Position numbers and translations under genes: made by a program
DNA from: Bdellovibrionia bacterium
GTDB taxonomy: Bacteria; Bdellovibrionota; Bdellovibrionia; Bdellovibrionales; UBA1609
Assembly (NCBI GenBank): GCA_030432925.1
Contig: JAUILT010000014.1
Coordinates: 1 to 43,627 of the forward strand
Length of the DNA stretch: 43,627 nucleotides
Reading direction: 5' to 3'
Notes under the pieces: generated by a model
The model's input: the letters and a program-made list of their open reading frames with translations, nothing else
Database searches by the model: none
Told to the model about the DNA's origin: nothing
Shown: in pieces, positions 25,270 through 34,595 of the stretch
How positions within the stretch are numbered: the first letter of the stretch is position 1
Layout: each line of letters opens with the position of its first letter

Positions 25270-26756
25270 TGGTTCCGAAACTCATACTTGTTCTGACTTT
25301 TATAGTAATCCCAGTTTTAACTTTTTTTTGCGTTCGTAGCTTGAGTACTTCTTTGAGTAAGAAACATTCAGTGTTTCTTTCATTTATATTGGCGGGAATC
25401 TCACCTCTGCTAACTTCCAGACTTTTTACTTTAATGTTATGGTTTTTTCCCGAAAGAGAAAAGATTTCGTATTTCATAGTATTTGTTATTATTCAGCTGG
25501 CTCCAATTGCAGCAACTTTAATCTATAAAGTTTTGATTAGAAATTCATATGATCTTTTAGAAGACATCATTGATTTGAATGCTTTCTTTTCAAATGGATA
25601 CAGAAGTTCAGAAAAATGGTTGGTAAATTTTGCCCTTATCTTTTTAATTGGGATAGTAAGTGTAGGAACCTTTCAGACAATAATGATGCCTCCTACAGGG
25701 AATGACACACTGGAATATCTGCAGTCAGCGAGGTTTTTACTTGAAAAGAGAAATCTCGAATATTACCCAGTGAGGGATGCAGAAGAATCTGGCGGATTTT
25801 ATGGTCCCTGGACTCACCCTCCAGGCTATGTAGGGTTGATTGCATGGACAGGATTTTACACTTCGGGGAAGCTCGATTTCAATGGTTTCAAGCTAGTCAG
25901 TATATTTTTTACCATTAGTCTGCTTCTGGGAGTTGCCCTTTTCAGCATTTGTATGCTTGAACTTAGCCTTTTTCCCTCGATACTAGCCTCTTCTGTTCTG
26001 ATTGCTACACCGGTATTTTATTATCAGTTTGCTATTTCGCACATTGACTCTATCAGAATTTTTGCTGATTTTGCTACGTTATCAGTTGTTTTGTTTTTAA
26101 TTAGAAGTCCTCGACCTATTTTTGCTGTTTTGCTGGGGATTGTCGCAGGAGGCACTCTTTACAGCCATTCTCTGGGGGTGTTGCTGGGAATGCCAATAGC
26201 CCTATCCGTTTTATTTTTGGCGAAATATTCTATAAAAACAAAAGTTAAGCTTTTATTTACAGCAGGGCTGATTAGTCTGCTCTTTGTATCCCTAGACCTT
26301 TATAAGAATATATTGTCTTCGGGCAATATTATCAGTGATCTGAACCAGATCAGTGTGGCAAATATTCCTCATATAAAATTTTTCGAAACCCTCTCAATTG
26401 AGCGGGGATTCTTTACAACAACAGATAGTATTTTCTATGGGGTTTTCAGGGGGTTTTCTGACCGTTTTTCTTTTGGGGCTTCTTACTGGTTCGCTTTACT
26501 TGGGTTTTTGTTTTTTCTGTCGTCCTTTCGCAGAGAGAAGCAAAGACAGAATTTCGTAATTGAGTATTCTGCAATGGGGGTTTTTGTTTTGAGCTTTTAT
26601 CTGTTGGTTATTCTCTCTCTGGCGTTGGGATCCCAAGAGCTGGTGAAAAACCCCAGGTATTTTCTTTCTATTCAGCCTATTATCGCATGTTTTGGAGGAT
26701 ATGGTCTTTCGGTTTTTCTGAATAAGATGTGGGGAGCTTTTTATGCGAAGGCTTAA
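25269..26756 (+). CDS. GT-C-like membrane glycosyltransferase, membrane part of a split protein
   Basis: 495 residues, about twelve membrane helices. The first large periplasmic loop begins PPTGNDTLEYLQSARFLLE, with an acidic Asp where GT-C enzymes (ArnT, PMT, GT39-like) place their catalytic residue, then YPV, GPWTHPPGYVGLI. This matches the QNDALQYATMARIF region of the one-piece protein at 30300-32534. It would use a polyprenyl-phosphate sugar in the periplasm. It starts GTG at 25269, sharing a base with the wbpD stop, and ends one helix early compared with its relative. The missing helix begins the next gene, which overlaps by 14 bases in another frame. Confidence 0.75.
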   Translation: MVPKLILVLTFIVIPVLTFFCVRSLSTSLSKKHSVFLSFILAGISPLLTSRLFTLMLWFFPEREKISYFIVFVIIQLAPIAATLIYKVLIRNSYDLLEDIIDLNAFFSNGYRSSEKWLVNFALIFLIGIVSVGTFQTIMMPPTGNDTLEYLQSARFLLEKRNLEYYPVRDAEESGGFYGPWTHPPGYVGLIAWTGFYTSGKLDFNGFKLVSIFFTISLLLGVALFSICMLELSLFPSILASSVLIATPVFYYQFAISHIDSIRIFADFATLSVVLFLIRSPRPIFAVLLGIVAGGTLYSHSLGVLLGMPIALSVLFLAKYSIKTKVKLLFTAGLISLLFVSLDLYKNILSSGNIISDLNQISVANIPHIKFFETLSIERGFFTTTDSIFYGVFRGFSDRFSFGASYWFALLGFLFFLSSFRREKQRQNFVIEYSAMGVFVLSFYLLVILSLALGSQELVKNPRYFLSIQPIIACFGGYGLSVFLNKMWGAFYAKA

Positions 26757-28323
26757 GGTTTGGGGCTTATTCTTATTGGTTGCGGCAAGTTTCATCTATC
26801 TTTACAAAGATAATATTAGACATTGTTATCGCATATTCCTTCAGTCAGACAGCTCATTTTTTAGCTGGGGCGGAGGAGCCTCAGGCAAGGCGGATTCATT
26901 AAATACTCCATTGTATGATGCAATTAAATATATAGCGAGAAACGTTAGTGAGAGCTCTGTTTTCTATGTGGGGCGACAAGCTGACTTTGGATACTATCTT
27001 AGTAACGATTTCTATTCTTATCTGGACCCGCGACTACTAAAGCTATACGAGGCAACAGATCAGTCTCTAGCGCTTGCAGAACTTAATAGTCTGGGGATTA
27101 CACATTTTTTCATCCCCCCTTACGCGTTACCATTTATTGAAAACACAGAGCTTAGAGCGATTTTAAATGATCCAAAACTCACAGAAATATTATTTGAACA
27201 CGAAAATGTTAAAGTTTTGAAGTTAAGATCTCCAGAGGAAGGGGGCTCTGTAAGTCTGGTAGAATCACGGAGGATATTGGGTGAGTTTTCCCACAAATGG
27301 CGTGTTATATCCGGCCTATTTTTGGATCTCAAGCACTCTGAGGTTGAAGGCCTTGATAGTATTGATATTGATATGTCTTATCGGCCCAGAGGAACATCAT
27401 TAGATATGATTTCTCTATATGAAAACCCGGGCTTGGTGCCGAGTCACGTTGGATACGAAATGAAAGTTGGTCCTGGGAACTACACAATAGACTATAATTC
27501 AAAGGGAAACGGAAAATTCAGGTTGGTTTTGTATGAATATGACAAGAGAAGATTTTTAAGGCGAAGATGGATTCAGGAATCAATTTTAGTAAACGATGAA
27601 CGGCAGCAGGTTGCTCAGTTTAAAATCTCTAAAGGAGTTTCTGAAATTAGGTTAGGCTTTACCTTTATGGACAGATCGGAAGTGTCTATTTCCGATATTA
27701 GGTTAAACAAATATAGTATAGAAGACGAAGTTTTATTGGGAGAGCTGCCGGACGGGTGGAGCCTAAATGGAGAAAACTGGAACGTTAATCCTTACATATT
27801 CGGAACTTTTAGCGAAAAGGGTGATGGAATATTGAGGGCCTATGGAGGCAAAACAAAGCCAGTAAAAATTGCTTCACCATGGTTTGAGGTTGCTGAATTG
27901 ACTCAGGATTTTGAACTCTTATTAGAGGGTTCAGGGCTGGGTTTGATAAATGTTTTTATGGAAAACTCTGAAGGAAACAGGGCCTTGATAACAGGATATG
28001 TCCTTTCTGAGAATGCGAAGAATTATAATGTAACTTACAATTTGAACAAATCTACTCCAATGCGAAGCCCAAAGCTGATCGCTAGAAGCATCATGGGTAA
28101 ATTTTTGGAAAAGGGTGAGCGGATATATGACTGGGCACAGCAACTAGGTAATTTGAAGTTTAAGCCTACGGAATCACATTTTCGTTTGGTCATTGAATTA
28201 TCTAAGAGCAGTCTTGCTCCAGGTAAGTTAAATTTCCAATATCCTAAGCTTTATTTAAGCAACGTTGTGTTAAAATCGCGCGTTTGTGAAGATGAAATTT
28301 GCTTTCGAGAGAGTTTTGAATAA
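26743..28323 (+). CDS. Periplasmic beta-rich partner of the GT-C-like protein
   Basis: 526 residues. One membrane helix (about 5-22) is followed by an alpha/beta segment (about 50-165: LYDAIKYI, DFGYYLSNDFYSYLDPRLL, LGITHFFIPPYALPF) resembling the C-terminal domain of the one-piece protein at 30300-32534 (FPYYSRNLFIRDYDPRLI, IDRLYLPNYAKP). Two or more beta-sandwich-like domains follow (about 190-520), as in carbohydrate-binding modules. ATG 26743 has GGGGAG six bases upstream, a very good ribosome site, so this is probably a true gene and not only a frameshift product. Deleting one base in the overlap would fuse it to the preceding gene into about 1017 residues. Confidence 0.7.
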   Translation: MRRLKVWGLFLLVAASFIYLYKDNIRHCYRIFLQSDSSFFSWGGGASGKADSLNTPLYDAIKYIARNVSESSVFYVGRQADFGYYLSNDFYSYLDPRLLKLYEATDQSLALAELNSLGITHFFIPPYALPFIENTELRAILNDPKLTEILFEHENVKVLKLRSPEEGGSVSLVESRRILGEFSHKWRVISGLFLDLKHSEVEGLDSIDIDMSYRPRGTSLDMISLYENPGLVPSHVGYEMKVGPGNYTIDYNSKGNGKFRLVLYEYDKRRFLRRRWIQESILVNDERQQVAQFKISKGVSEIRLGFTFMDRSEVSISDIRLNKYSIEDEVLLGELPDGWSLNGENWNVNPYIFGTFSEKGDGILRAYGGKTKPVKIASPWFEVAELTQDFELLLEGSGLGLINVFMENSEGNRALITGYVLSENAKNYNVTYNLNKSTPMRSPKLIARSIMGKFLEKGERIYDWAQQLGNLKFKPTESHFRLVIELSKSSLAPGKLNFQYPKLYLSNVVLKSRVCEDEICFRESFE

Positions 28324-28366
28324 CGAAATCAGCTCACCACAATGGAGTCCCACAGTTATAGAAAAG

Positions 28367-30316
28367 TTAATTATTACTTTTGTAAACCGAAAAGTAATAA
28401 TTTGAAAAGACAAGATCCAAAGATTTAATTACTTCAGGTATTCTGGAATTATCGACGATGAAATAATCTATGCCCTCATCTTCCACTAAATGCCATACCT
28501 GTTCTTGTGATAAGTTCAAATATTTATCAGCAAAATCCATTTCAATGATACTCAAGTGACTTTTTTCATACGCAAATTTTGGAGGATAGTCTTTCAGGTC
28601 AAATCCAAAAAGTAATGCCCGCCTGGAGCCTTCGGTGTGTAATTTAGAGGTTGGCAAGTAGCAAAAGGAATCATGAAGCCATCCCCAAAAGTTCCCAAAG
28701 TTTTTTCTCTTAGTTTGGAATCTCCAGGAATAGTTAGCAACGGGATCTATCAAAAACATGGAGTCAGCAGGGGTCTCTTTTTTTGACCAGTTTTGTATGG
28801 AGGCAAAATCCCTCGCCTTTGCAATATGTTCAGAGTTTTTCAGGTAAGGCTGACTGAGTGGATAGGAAAATAAAACCAAGGCCAACAAAGCCATATAAGA
28901 GGCCTTTTTGAGTCGCACCAAATATGAAAAACTAAGAGCAAGTACTATGACCAGCATAAATACCCAAATCCATCTCTGTTCAAATCCAATCGGCTTCCAG
29001 GCTCCCCCCATAATTCCTAGGTTTAGTCGTTCTGTATCAAACTCAGCAAGTGGCTCCCAGATACCGGATAAATGCTTTACAAAAATGATCGAGGCAACTG
29101 AGAGTCCAATGACGATTCCGGAGTAAACTTTTGTGATCCGACTAGACGAGGTAATTAAAACCAGGAGTCCAATTAAGATAAATGGAAAACCAGGCCGTGT
29201 GGTCGTCATCAAAATAAAAGTCGTAAGAGCCAGAGGTGTTGAAAATAATGTGGGAGAGTCGACTTGCTGGGAGATTATTTTTCCGATAAGGATAATAAAA
29301 ACCAAAGAGACAATAGTTTGAGATCTCATGGGTGACAACAGAATTACTGATTTAATTGGAACAATTTCAATAAAAATATATCCGAAAATTGAAATCCCTA
29401 GAACTGTAAAGAGTCCTGATATGAGAAATAACCTTTTCCATCGTTTTGGTGGTTCTGTGTAAACTATTAAAAGTGAAAAAATGAATCCCGCCAATAGAGG
29501 CATAAAAATATCATAGGCTTCTGAGGTAAAGAGGCTCAAAGCCGAAGGAAACCAATGGTAATTTAGAAGCCTTACCTGATTAAGCCAGATTTCATCTGGT
29601 ACCATCTGCACTTGCAGGCCGGCTGGTGAAAGAACAGTTGTGTAAACTATCAATACTGAAAAAAGAAAAAGAAGGAATGAGATGATGTTTGATCTCTGTT
29701 TAACTTCTCCAGAGAAAACAAAAGAGAATGCGCAAAAACAAGAGTAAAAAAATGCAATAGAAGGGTGGCATAAAAAAGAGAGAAAAATTGTCAAAAATGC
29801 CACAGGAAAATTTCTTTGATAGGCATAGGAAAGCCCCAAAATGCCCAAGCCATGTGCCCAGCCGTATGAGTAAGGGCTTATGAACCGGGCATATCCTTCC
29901 AGTCCATGTCCGTATCGTGCAAGATTTAAGTTGGAGACTTTCGAGAGCAAGCCGAGGATTACGCTCGTATAGGCGGCCAGTTCGGATTTTGTAATCAAGA
30001 ATGAAAGGCGATAGATGGAGAAAGCCAAAAGCAATGTTACCAGAAACCCGAAAATATAGTCAGTTTGGATGGGGGTAATTCCAATAGAATCCAATAGTTT
30101 GTAAGACCTCATTGTCAATGAACGATCATATAGAGGGAGGACTTGCATGCCCCAGTCATCCTGATAATGAGAATGGGATTTTGAGGCCTCTACGTAGTTG
30201 GCAGGGTGAAATTTGTCAAACACCCTTTGATTTTCAAAATCAATGGCTTTAAAGGTAAAAAGCGCACAAGAAATCACTGCTAAAATGGATACAATGTTTT
30301 TATTCCATATTTTCAC
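28367..30316 (-). CDS. Polytopic membrane protein, GT-C-like
   Basis: 649 residues: about twelve membrane helices, then a periplasmic C-terminal part (about 520-649). The first external loop contains SHSHYQDDWGMQVLPLYDRS, with an acidic Asp-Asp pair where GT-C enzymes have their catalytic site. Later motifs include LCHPSIAFFYSCF. The C-terminal part has DEGIDYFIVDNSRIPEVI, similar in pattern to the LGITHFFIPPYALPF and LEIDRLYLPNYAKP segments of the two other large proteins here, suggesting a shared periplasmic domain. Its ATG lies inside the end of the upstream gene (17-base overlap). Function as a periplasmic glycosyltransferase is likely but not certain. Confidence 0.68.
   Translation of the reverse strand: MKIWNKNIVSILAVISCALFTFKAIDFENQRVFDKFHPANYVEASKSHSHYQDDWGMQVLPLYDRSLTMRSYKLLDSIGITPIQTDYIFGFLVTLLLAFSIYRLSFLITKSELAAYTSVILGLLSKVSNLNLARYGHGLEGYARFISPYSYGWAHGLGILGLSYAYQRNFPVAFLTIFLSFLCHPSIAFFYSCFCAFSFVFSGEVKQRSNIISFLLFLFSVLIVYTTVLSPAGLQVQMVPDEIWLNQVRLLNYHWFPSALSLFTSEAYDIFMPLLAGFIFSLLIVYTEPPKRWKRLFLISGLFTVLGISIFGYIFIEIVPIKSVILLSPMRSQTIVSLVFIILIGKIISQQVDSPTLFSTPLALTTFILMTTTRPGFPFILIGLLVLITSSSRITKVYSGIVIGLSVASIIFVKHLSGIWEPLAEFDTERLNLGIMGGAWKPIGFEQRWIWVFMLVIVLALSFSYLVRLKKASYMALLALVLFSYPLSQPYLKNSEHIAKARDFASIQNWSKKETPADSMFLIDPVANYSWRFQTKRKNFGNFWGWLHDSFCYLPTSKLHTEGSRRALLFGFDLKDYPPKFAYEKSHLSIIEMDFADKYLNLSQEQVWHLVEDEGIDYFIVDNSRIPEVIKSLDLVFSNYYFSVYKSNN
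28369..28402. terminator. AT-rich 13-bp hairpin between convergent operons, possible bidirectional terminator
   Basis: Bases 28369-28381 pair perfectly with 28390-28402 around an eight-base loop. It lies past the stop of the plus-strand gene (28323) and covers the last codons of the minus-strand gene ending at 28367. The stem is nearly all A and T and the following T tracts are short, so strength is doubtful. Confidence 0.4.
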
Positions 30317-32534
30317 GTATCAACTCATAGAATTCTATGTTGCTTAACTCAAAATAATCGCCGGAAATCAAGCGGGCTCCCGCGCCTATAAAGCAAGATT
30401 TTTCAGGTATTAAAGTTTGGATAAAAATTGCTTTTTTGTCAGCTTGAACCTCCTCGGACCAGACCTTTCTAAATTCATTGCCTCCCTGAGAATTCAGGGG
30501 TCTTGTAATGAGAAATATTTCGTAAAACCCACTTCCTTTGGTGTTCCCGGAAATTATAACCGGATTGTCGCTGGTTGTTATCCGACAAACTACTTCGGAA
30601 GAACAGGTGTCTGAAAAGTCGCAAACAATATTGCCCCTGGATAAAATCGACTGAGAGCGATCCTCTCTTTCAATTCTTTGTGAAGTGAACTCATTGAGCT
30701 CCAGGTCGAATATGGAAAACAGACTGTTTTGAAAAACCAAGTTTGAAAAACGGGGATTGAAGAGCAAGTTTCTGATAGAGGTGTTGTAAATGGTCGGCTT
30801 TGCGTAGTTGGGAAGGTATAATCTGTCAATTTCCAGATCCTTTAAATCATTAAAGGCACTCTCGGGGTCTTTATTTTCGTACGCTGGAATAAGTCTGGGA
30901 TCATAGTCTCTGATAAACAGATTTCTAGAGTAGTAAGGAAATTCCGCCATTCGAAAAATCAGGTAAGTTTGGCTTCCTTTTTTGATAAAATCAAAGTGAT
31001 TAAAATACTCGAGTTTATTGATGGCCCTATACTCATCTCCATGAAAAGCCAAGTCCTCGGAAGTCAATTTTTTGATGGTCAAGTTAATATCATCTCTGAT
31101 GTTGTGTGAAAAAGGTGACAGCCCTGACAGCAGGAAAATTGTGATAACAGTTGCAATCGATCCATTTTTAGTGTTTCCAAATATTTTACTTGCGGTGATT
31201 ACAAGTACTAAGCAGGCAAATGGAGCGATGGTTGAAACGTATCTGATTCCATCAGTTAAATCTGGCATTCCAGTAAAGTTGGAGTAAAAGAGTAGGGCGA
31301 AGAAAAACAAAATGAACAAACAGGGCGTCAGCAGAACCTTCTCACGGTATTTTTTTAATAGAACAACTAAAAGTCCAGAAACAGCAGCGCCTAAGTAAAT
31401 GAATCCAAAGTTATCAAGCTGCGTAAAAATCTTAAGGCTCGAAAGAAGTCTGGAAGTCAAATCAGTTTGTTCGGATGCTCTGAGTACAAAATCTTTCCAT
31501 CCAACAAGTGGGTGAGACCACATCTCCAGATTATCGCTGATGGGTGATCCGAAATGTTGAAAATTGATGATGTAGTGAAATCCCCAAAGTAATAATGGGG
31601 GAAAGAGTGAGAGAAAAGGGAATGCCAGGCTTTTGTTCCCTTTAATCAGCGCCTGTGCCGCGCCGTAAAAGGCATAGAATGGGATTAATATTATTCCCAG
31701 ATTGTGTGAGTAAATGGCTGGAAACAAGCTCCAAAAAATCATCTTGTAAGTTGCATTAACTTTTGAGTATGTGAAATACAGGGAGAATACTGCCGCCATT
31801 ACGCCATAAATCCTCAACGAATCGATCGAAAAGGAGAGTGCCATTTGATAGGTTGCGGGGATAGAGAGCAAGAGAATGCATGTGAGCAGGGCTATTCTCA
31901 AACGTTTGTATCCTAAAAATCCAATTATCGCCAAACACTGAAAAATTAAATAAAGAGGGTGAATAATTCTTCCTGCCCCAAAGGAGTCTGAGTGACCTTG
32001 TATCAAATAAGTGAAAAAAATTAACATGTGGTTCGCAAGAGGGTGACATGTTCCTGCCATGAATCCAGTACTATGAGCTTTAATAAATGGATAGTTTGTC
32101 AGATTCAATTCGCTAAAAAATATTCTTGCCATTGTTGCGTACTGAAGGGCGTCGTTTTGTGTTAGTGGGAGCAAAAGTGACTGCCAGAAATAAAGCAGCA
32201 AAAAGACAAAAAGAAACACAAACAAACCCATGTCCAGGAGGTGAGCCTGATAAGCTCTGTATTTGAATTGGTGAAATAGTTTTTTGATTGGGGATATAGA
32301 AAAGAATGTAGTTAAAATAAGTGCTGCAAAAAGAGACGCCGTATAAAAAATTAGGGGTTGCTCGGGTAATAACCTAAGAAGTACTTCAAGAAAATATGCG
32401 AGAAGAATTGGTCCGCACCCAAGAAAAACAAAAAACAGTTTGAGGCGGAGCTTTTGTGGGAAAGAGGTGGACAGCAATGCTGAGCAGGAGATCGCAGCCC
32501 ATGAGAGGATAAGAAAAGTAACAAAAGGAATCAC
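30300..32534 (-). CDS. GT-C-like membrane glycosyltransferase with periplasmic domain (one-piece version)
   Basis: 744 residues. About twelve helices with the first loop PLTQNDALQYATMARIFFSE (acidic Asp at the expected catalytic place) and GTCHPLANHMLIF. This is followed by a periplasmic alpha/beta domain (about 500-610) and a C-terminal beta domain (about 630-740) that is Cys-containing. Overall it has the same layout as the two overlapping genes at 25269-28323, without their extra beta modules. It is second in a minus-strand operon: the ATP-grasp gene ends nine bases before it and the next GT-C-like gene overlaps it by 17 bases. The sugar transferred is unknown. Confidence 0.72.
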   Translation of the reverse strand: MIPFVTFLILSWAAISCSALLSTSFPQKLRLKLFFVFLGCGPILLAYFLEVLLRLLPEQPLIFYTASLFAALILTTFFSISPIKKLFHQFKYRAYQAHLLDMGLFVFLFVFLLLYFWQSLLLPLTQNDALQYATMARIFFSELNLTNYPFIKAHSTGFMAGTCHPLANHMLIFFTYLIQGHSDSFGAGRIIHPLYLIFQCLAIIGFLGYKRLRIALLTCILLLSIPATYQMALSFSIDSLRIYGVMAAVFSLYFTYSKVNATYKMIFWSLFPAIYSHNLGIILIPFYAFYGAAQALIKGNKSLAFPFLSLFPPLLLWGFHYIINFQHFGSPISDNLEMWSHPLVGWKDFVLRASEQTDLTSRLLSSLKIFTQLDNFGFIYLGAAVSGLLVVLLKKYREKVLLTPCLFILFFFALLFYSNFTGMPDLTDGIRYVSTIAPFACLVLVITASKIFGNTKNGSIATVITIFLLSGLSPFSHNIRDDINLTIKKLTSEDLAFHGDEYRAINKLEYFNHFDFIKKGSQTYLIFRMAEFPYYSRNLFIRDYDPRLIPAYENKDPESAFNDLKDLEIDRLYLPNYAKPTIYNTSIRNLLFNPRFSNLVFQNSLFSIFDLELNEFTSQRIEREDRSQSILSRGNIVCDFSDTCSSEVVCRITTSDNPVIISGNTKGSGFYEIFLITRPLNSQGGNEFRKVWSEEVQADKKAIFIQTLIPEKSCFIGAGARLISGDYFELSNIEFYELIRENME

Positions 32535-32543
32535 ACTTATAGC

Positions 32544-33722
32544 CTACCACTTGGGGCTTTCTCGATCCAAGACAATGCCTATATTATGAAGTAAATCTTT
32601 TATCTTTAGATTGTTCAAGCATTTTTCTGCTCCATTATTACTCAGAACCTTTTTTACCCTTCTCCATAATACGCCGACTGTCCGGGGTTTTTGGATCAGA
32701 TGAAAAATGATTTCAGGGAAATACCACTTGTAGAGAAGATTCTCCCTGTAGTCCAGATATGAGGCTGGTTCTTTCTGGTGATAAAAAATGTCAATGATTT
32801 GTTCAACAATATTTGAGCCGGCAGATATTGTAAGTTGAGTTGTTCCCCATATTTTGGGGTTGATTTCCAAAAGGTACAGTTTGCCCTCTGATGTTTTCAG
32901 AAAGTCGAATAAGCAAGCGCCATTCCAATCTAGTAATTTTAGAATCTTGGAGGCTACCTCCTTCATTTGTTTGTCATCTGTGGTTCTGTTAATAATTCCC
33001 CCGCCACCAAAATCAAATAGCGCAAGATGTCTCTGCTGTGTGAGCAAAGAATAAGGTTTACCCTGGAAGGAGCATGACGTGACATCGTGAAGATCTCCAT
33101 TCACTTTTTCTTGTAGTACATAAGAGCTGAATCTAGAGTTTTGTCGGAAAAACTGATCTTCTAAAAAATCAAGATAATCATCTTTTGTATCAAAAAACAT
33201 GACACCAATGGATGCTGAGGAGTTACAGGGTTTGAGTACTGCCGGGAACGGGACCTGGGTGGCAGCATCTTTGGCGGAGCTATTGTCATGAACATGTGCT
33301 GTTATGGGAAAGGGAACCCCCTTTGATTTGAGCAGGTCATAACTCTTCCATTTATCTGTTAACGGTTCCAGCTTGTCAAAGTTTTCAGCAGCAACTTTGG
33401 CCTTTGAGGCTCTTTCAATCTGTTGTTTGTATTTTGAAGCCAGGTTTGTCAAATCAGTGCCAACAGGAATAATAAGGTCGATGTTGAGATTATTACTTAG
33501 ATTTATAATGGCCTTGCAGCATTCTTTTGGATATTTCGTGGCATTGGGGTACCTGTAAATACTCTCGAGCTTTCTGGATTTGAAAACCTTTTCAGGGTTG
33601 TAGTTAAAGAAAAAGAAGTGGTCGACTTGGGCTGTGGCGCCAAAGACAGTGAAATTACTGCCAAGTGAATTAATTACGGCAAGGGCATTACGACTATAGC
33701 AATTCAATAAGAGGATGTTCAT
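32544..33722 (-). CDS. ATP-grasp family ligase of unknown substrate
   Basis: 392 residues from ATG 33722, where conserved sequence begins (MNILLLNCYSRNALAVI); an upstream extension to 33836 is open but unlike the family. The N-terminal pre-ATP-grasp domain is followed by the ATP-grasp fold: PAVLKPCNSSASIGV with the ATP-binding Lys, YVLQEKVNG, and LLEINPKIWGTTQ holding the Mg-binding Glu-x-Asn. It resembles carbamoyl-phosphate-synthase-like or PylC-like ATP-grasp proteins, which join a carboxylate to an amine through an acyl phosphate. It heads a minus-strand operon with two GT-C-like genes and is divergent from comB. A role in amide-linking a carboxylic acid to an amino sugar fits this context but is inference. 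Confidence 0.8.
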   Translation of the reverse strand: MNILLLNCYSRNALAVINSLGSNFTVFGATAQVDHFFFFNYNPEKVFKSRKLESIYRYPNATKYPKECCKAIINLSNNLNIDLIIPVGTDLTNLASKYKQQIERASKAKVAAENFDKLEPLTDKWKSYDLLKSKGVPFPITAHVHDNSSAKDAATQVPFPAVLKPCNSSASIGVMFFDTKDDYLDFLEDQFFRQNSRFSSYVLQEKVNGDLHDVTSCSFQGKPYSLLTQQRHLALFDFGGGGIINRTTDDKQMKEVASKILKLLDWNGACLFDFLKTSEGKLYLLEINPKIWGTTQLTISAGSNIVEQIIDIFYHQKEPASYLDYRENLLYKWYFPEIIFHLIQKPRTVGVLWRRVKKVLSNNGAEKCLNNLKIKDLLHNIGIVLDRESPKW

Positions 33723-33905
33723 CAGCTCGTTTTTTCCAGACGAAGACCGTTTTTGGACCAACGATTGAAGATCACGGAAATCTCTTTGATTTTCAAGTAA
33801 CTGTTGCCACTTAGCGCTAGGCAACGCTGCGCGCAATATGGGTGGTAAGTTGAGCTGGGAAAGGGCCTTTCTTTACTTATTTCAAGGATTTTTGTAAACA
33901 CAGGA
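33723..33905. other. Intergenic region between the ATP-grasp and comB operons
   Basis: 183 bases that must hold the divergent promoters. GTTGCC at 33803-33808 pairs with GGCAAC at 33820-33825, and the loop itself contains the palindrome TAGCGCTA (33812-33819), so a nested dyad is present. I found no promoter with good -35 and -10 boxes. Confidence 0.35.
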
Positions 33906-34595
33906 ATGGCTTTGAATGTTCGAATTTTTGATGGAAATCATCATGATCCCCCCGGTGATGTCGTCGTAATTATAGACGTACTCAGAGCATTCTCCACCAC
34001 ACATTTCCTGTTCCTAAAGGGATTTGAGTCCATAAGACTGGTTGGAACCGTTGAGGAAGCATTTTTGTTGAAAGAGCAGTTTCCCAAGTCTTATCTTGTG
34101 GGAGAAATAAATGGTTACAAAATAGACGGGTTTGATCTGGGGAATTCTCCTGAGGAAGTTGAAAACAACCATCTTGATCCGTCTTATTTGGTATTCATGA
34201 AAACGACAAATGGGGTCAAGTCGGCACTGACGGCCAAAACATCAGATTATTCACTGGCAACCGGACTATTGGGGGCCAAGGTCACTGTTGAGTATATCAA
34301 AACTTTGCTGCCGGGAAGGGGCGTTGTAAATTTGATAGCGACAAATCCTCAATCTGATGAGGATCGTGCGTGTGCAGAATTTATGAAAGATTCGCTTTTG
34401 GGATTAAGTACCAGTGAGGACTTGACCATCAACAGAGTTAGGGGAAGCTTTGGTGCGAAGAAGTTTTTGGATAACAGTATGCCTGAGTTCAAACAAGTGG
34501 ATCTGGATTTATGTGCTGGATTTGGAGCGCCGGCTTTTGTTATGAAATTGGAAAACAAAGATGAAAAGACTTTTCTGAAAAAGGTAGATACATGA
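33906..34595 (+). CDS. comB: 2-phosphosulfolactate phosphatase
   Basis: 229-residue Mg-dependent acid phosphatase that hydrolyses 2-phosphosulfolactate to 3-sulfolactate. Family marks: VVIIDVLRAFSTTHFL (residues 19-34), VGEINGYKIDGFDLGNSP near 70 (usual GE..G....GFDLGNSP) and MKTTNGVKSA (usual TTNGT). Length is right for ComB. ATG 33906 has AGGA directly before it with no spacing; TTG 33912, which gives MNVRIFDG, has better spacing and may be the real start. It overlaps comA by four bases (ATGA). Placing ComB within a glycan locus is unusual: it normally belongs to coenzyme M synthesis in archaea or to sulfolactate formation in spores and other bacteria. Confidence 0.9.
   Translation: MALNVRIFDGNHHDPPGDVVVIIDVLRAFSTTHFLFLKGFESIRLVGTVEEAFLLKEQFPKSYLVGEINGYKIDGFDLGNSPEEVENNHLDPSYLVFMKTTNGVKSALTAKTSDYSLATGLLGAKVTVEYIKTLLPGRGVVNLIATNPQSDEDRACAEFMKDSLLGLSTSEDLTINRVRGSFGAKKFLDNSMPEFKQVDLDLCAGFGAPAFVMKLENKDEKTFLKKVDT

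Noticed and set aside
33723-33836. Open N-terminal extension of 38 codons on the ATP-grasp gene
   Set aside because: The extension does not look like family sequence, and the conserved fold starts at MNILLLN. The region is needed for divergent promoters.
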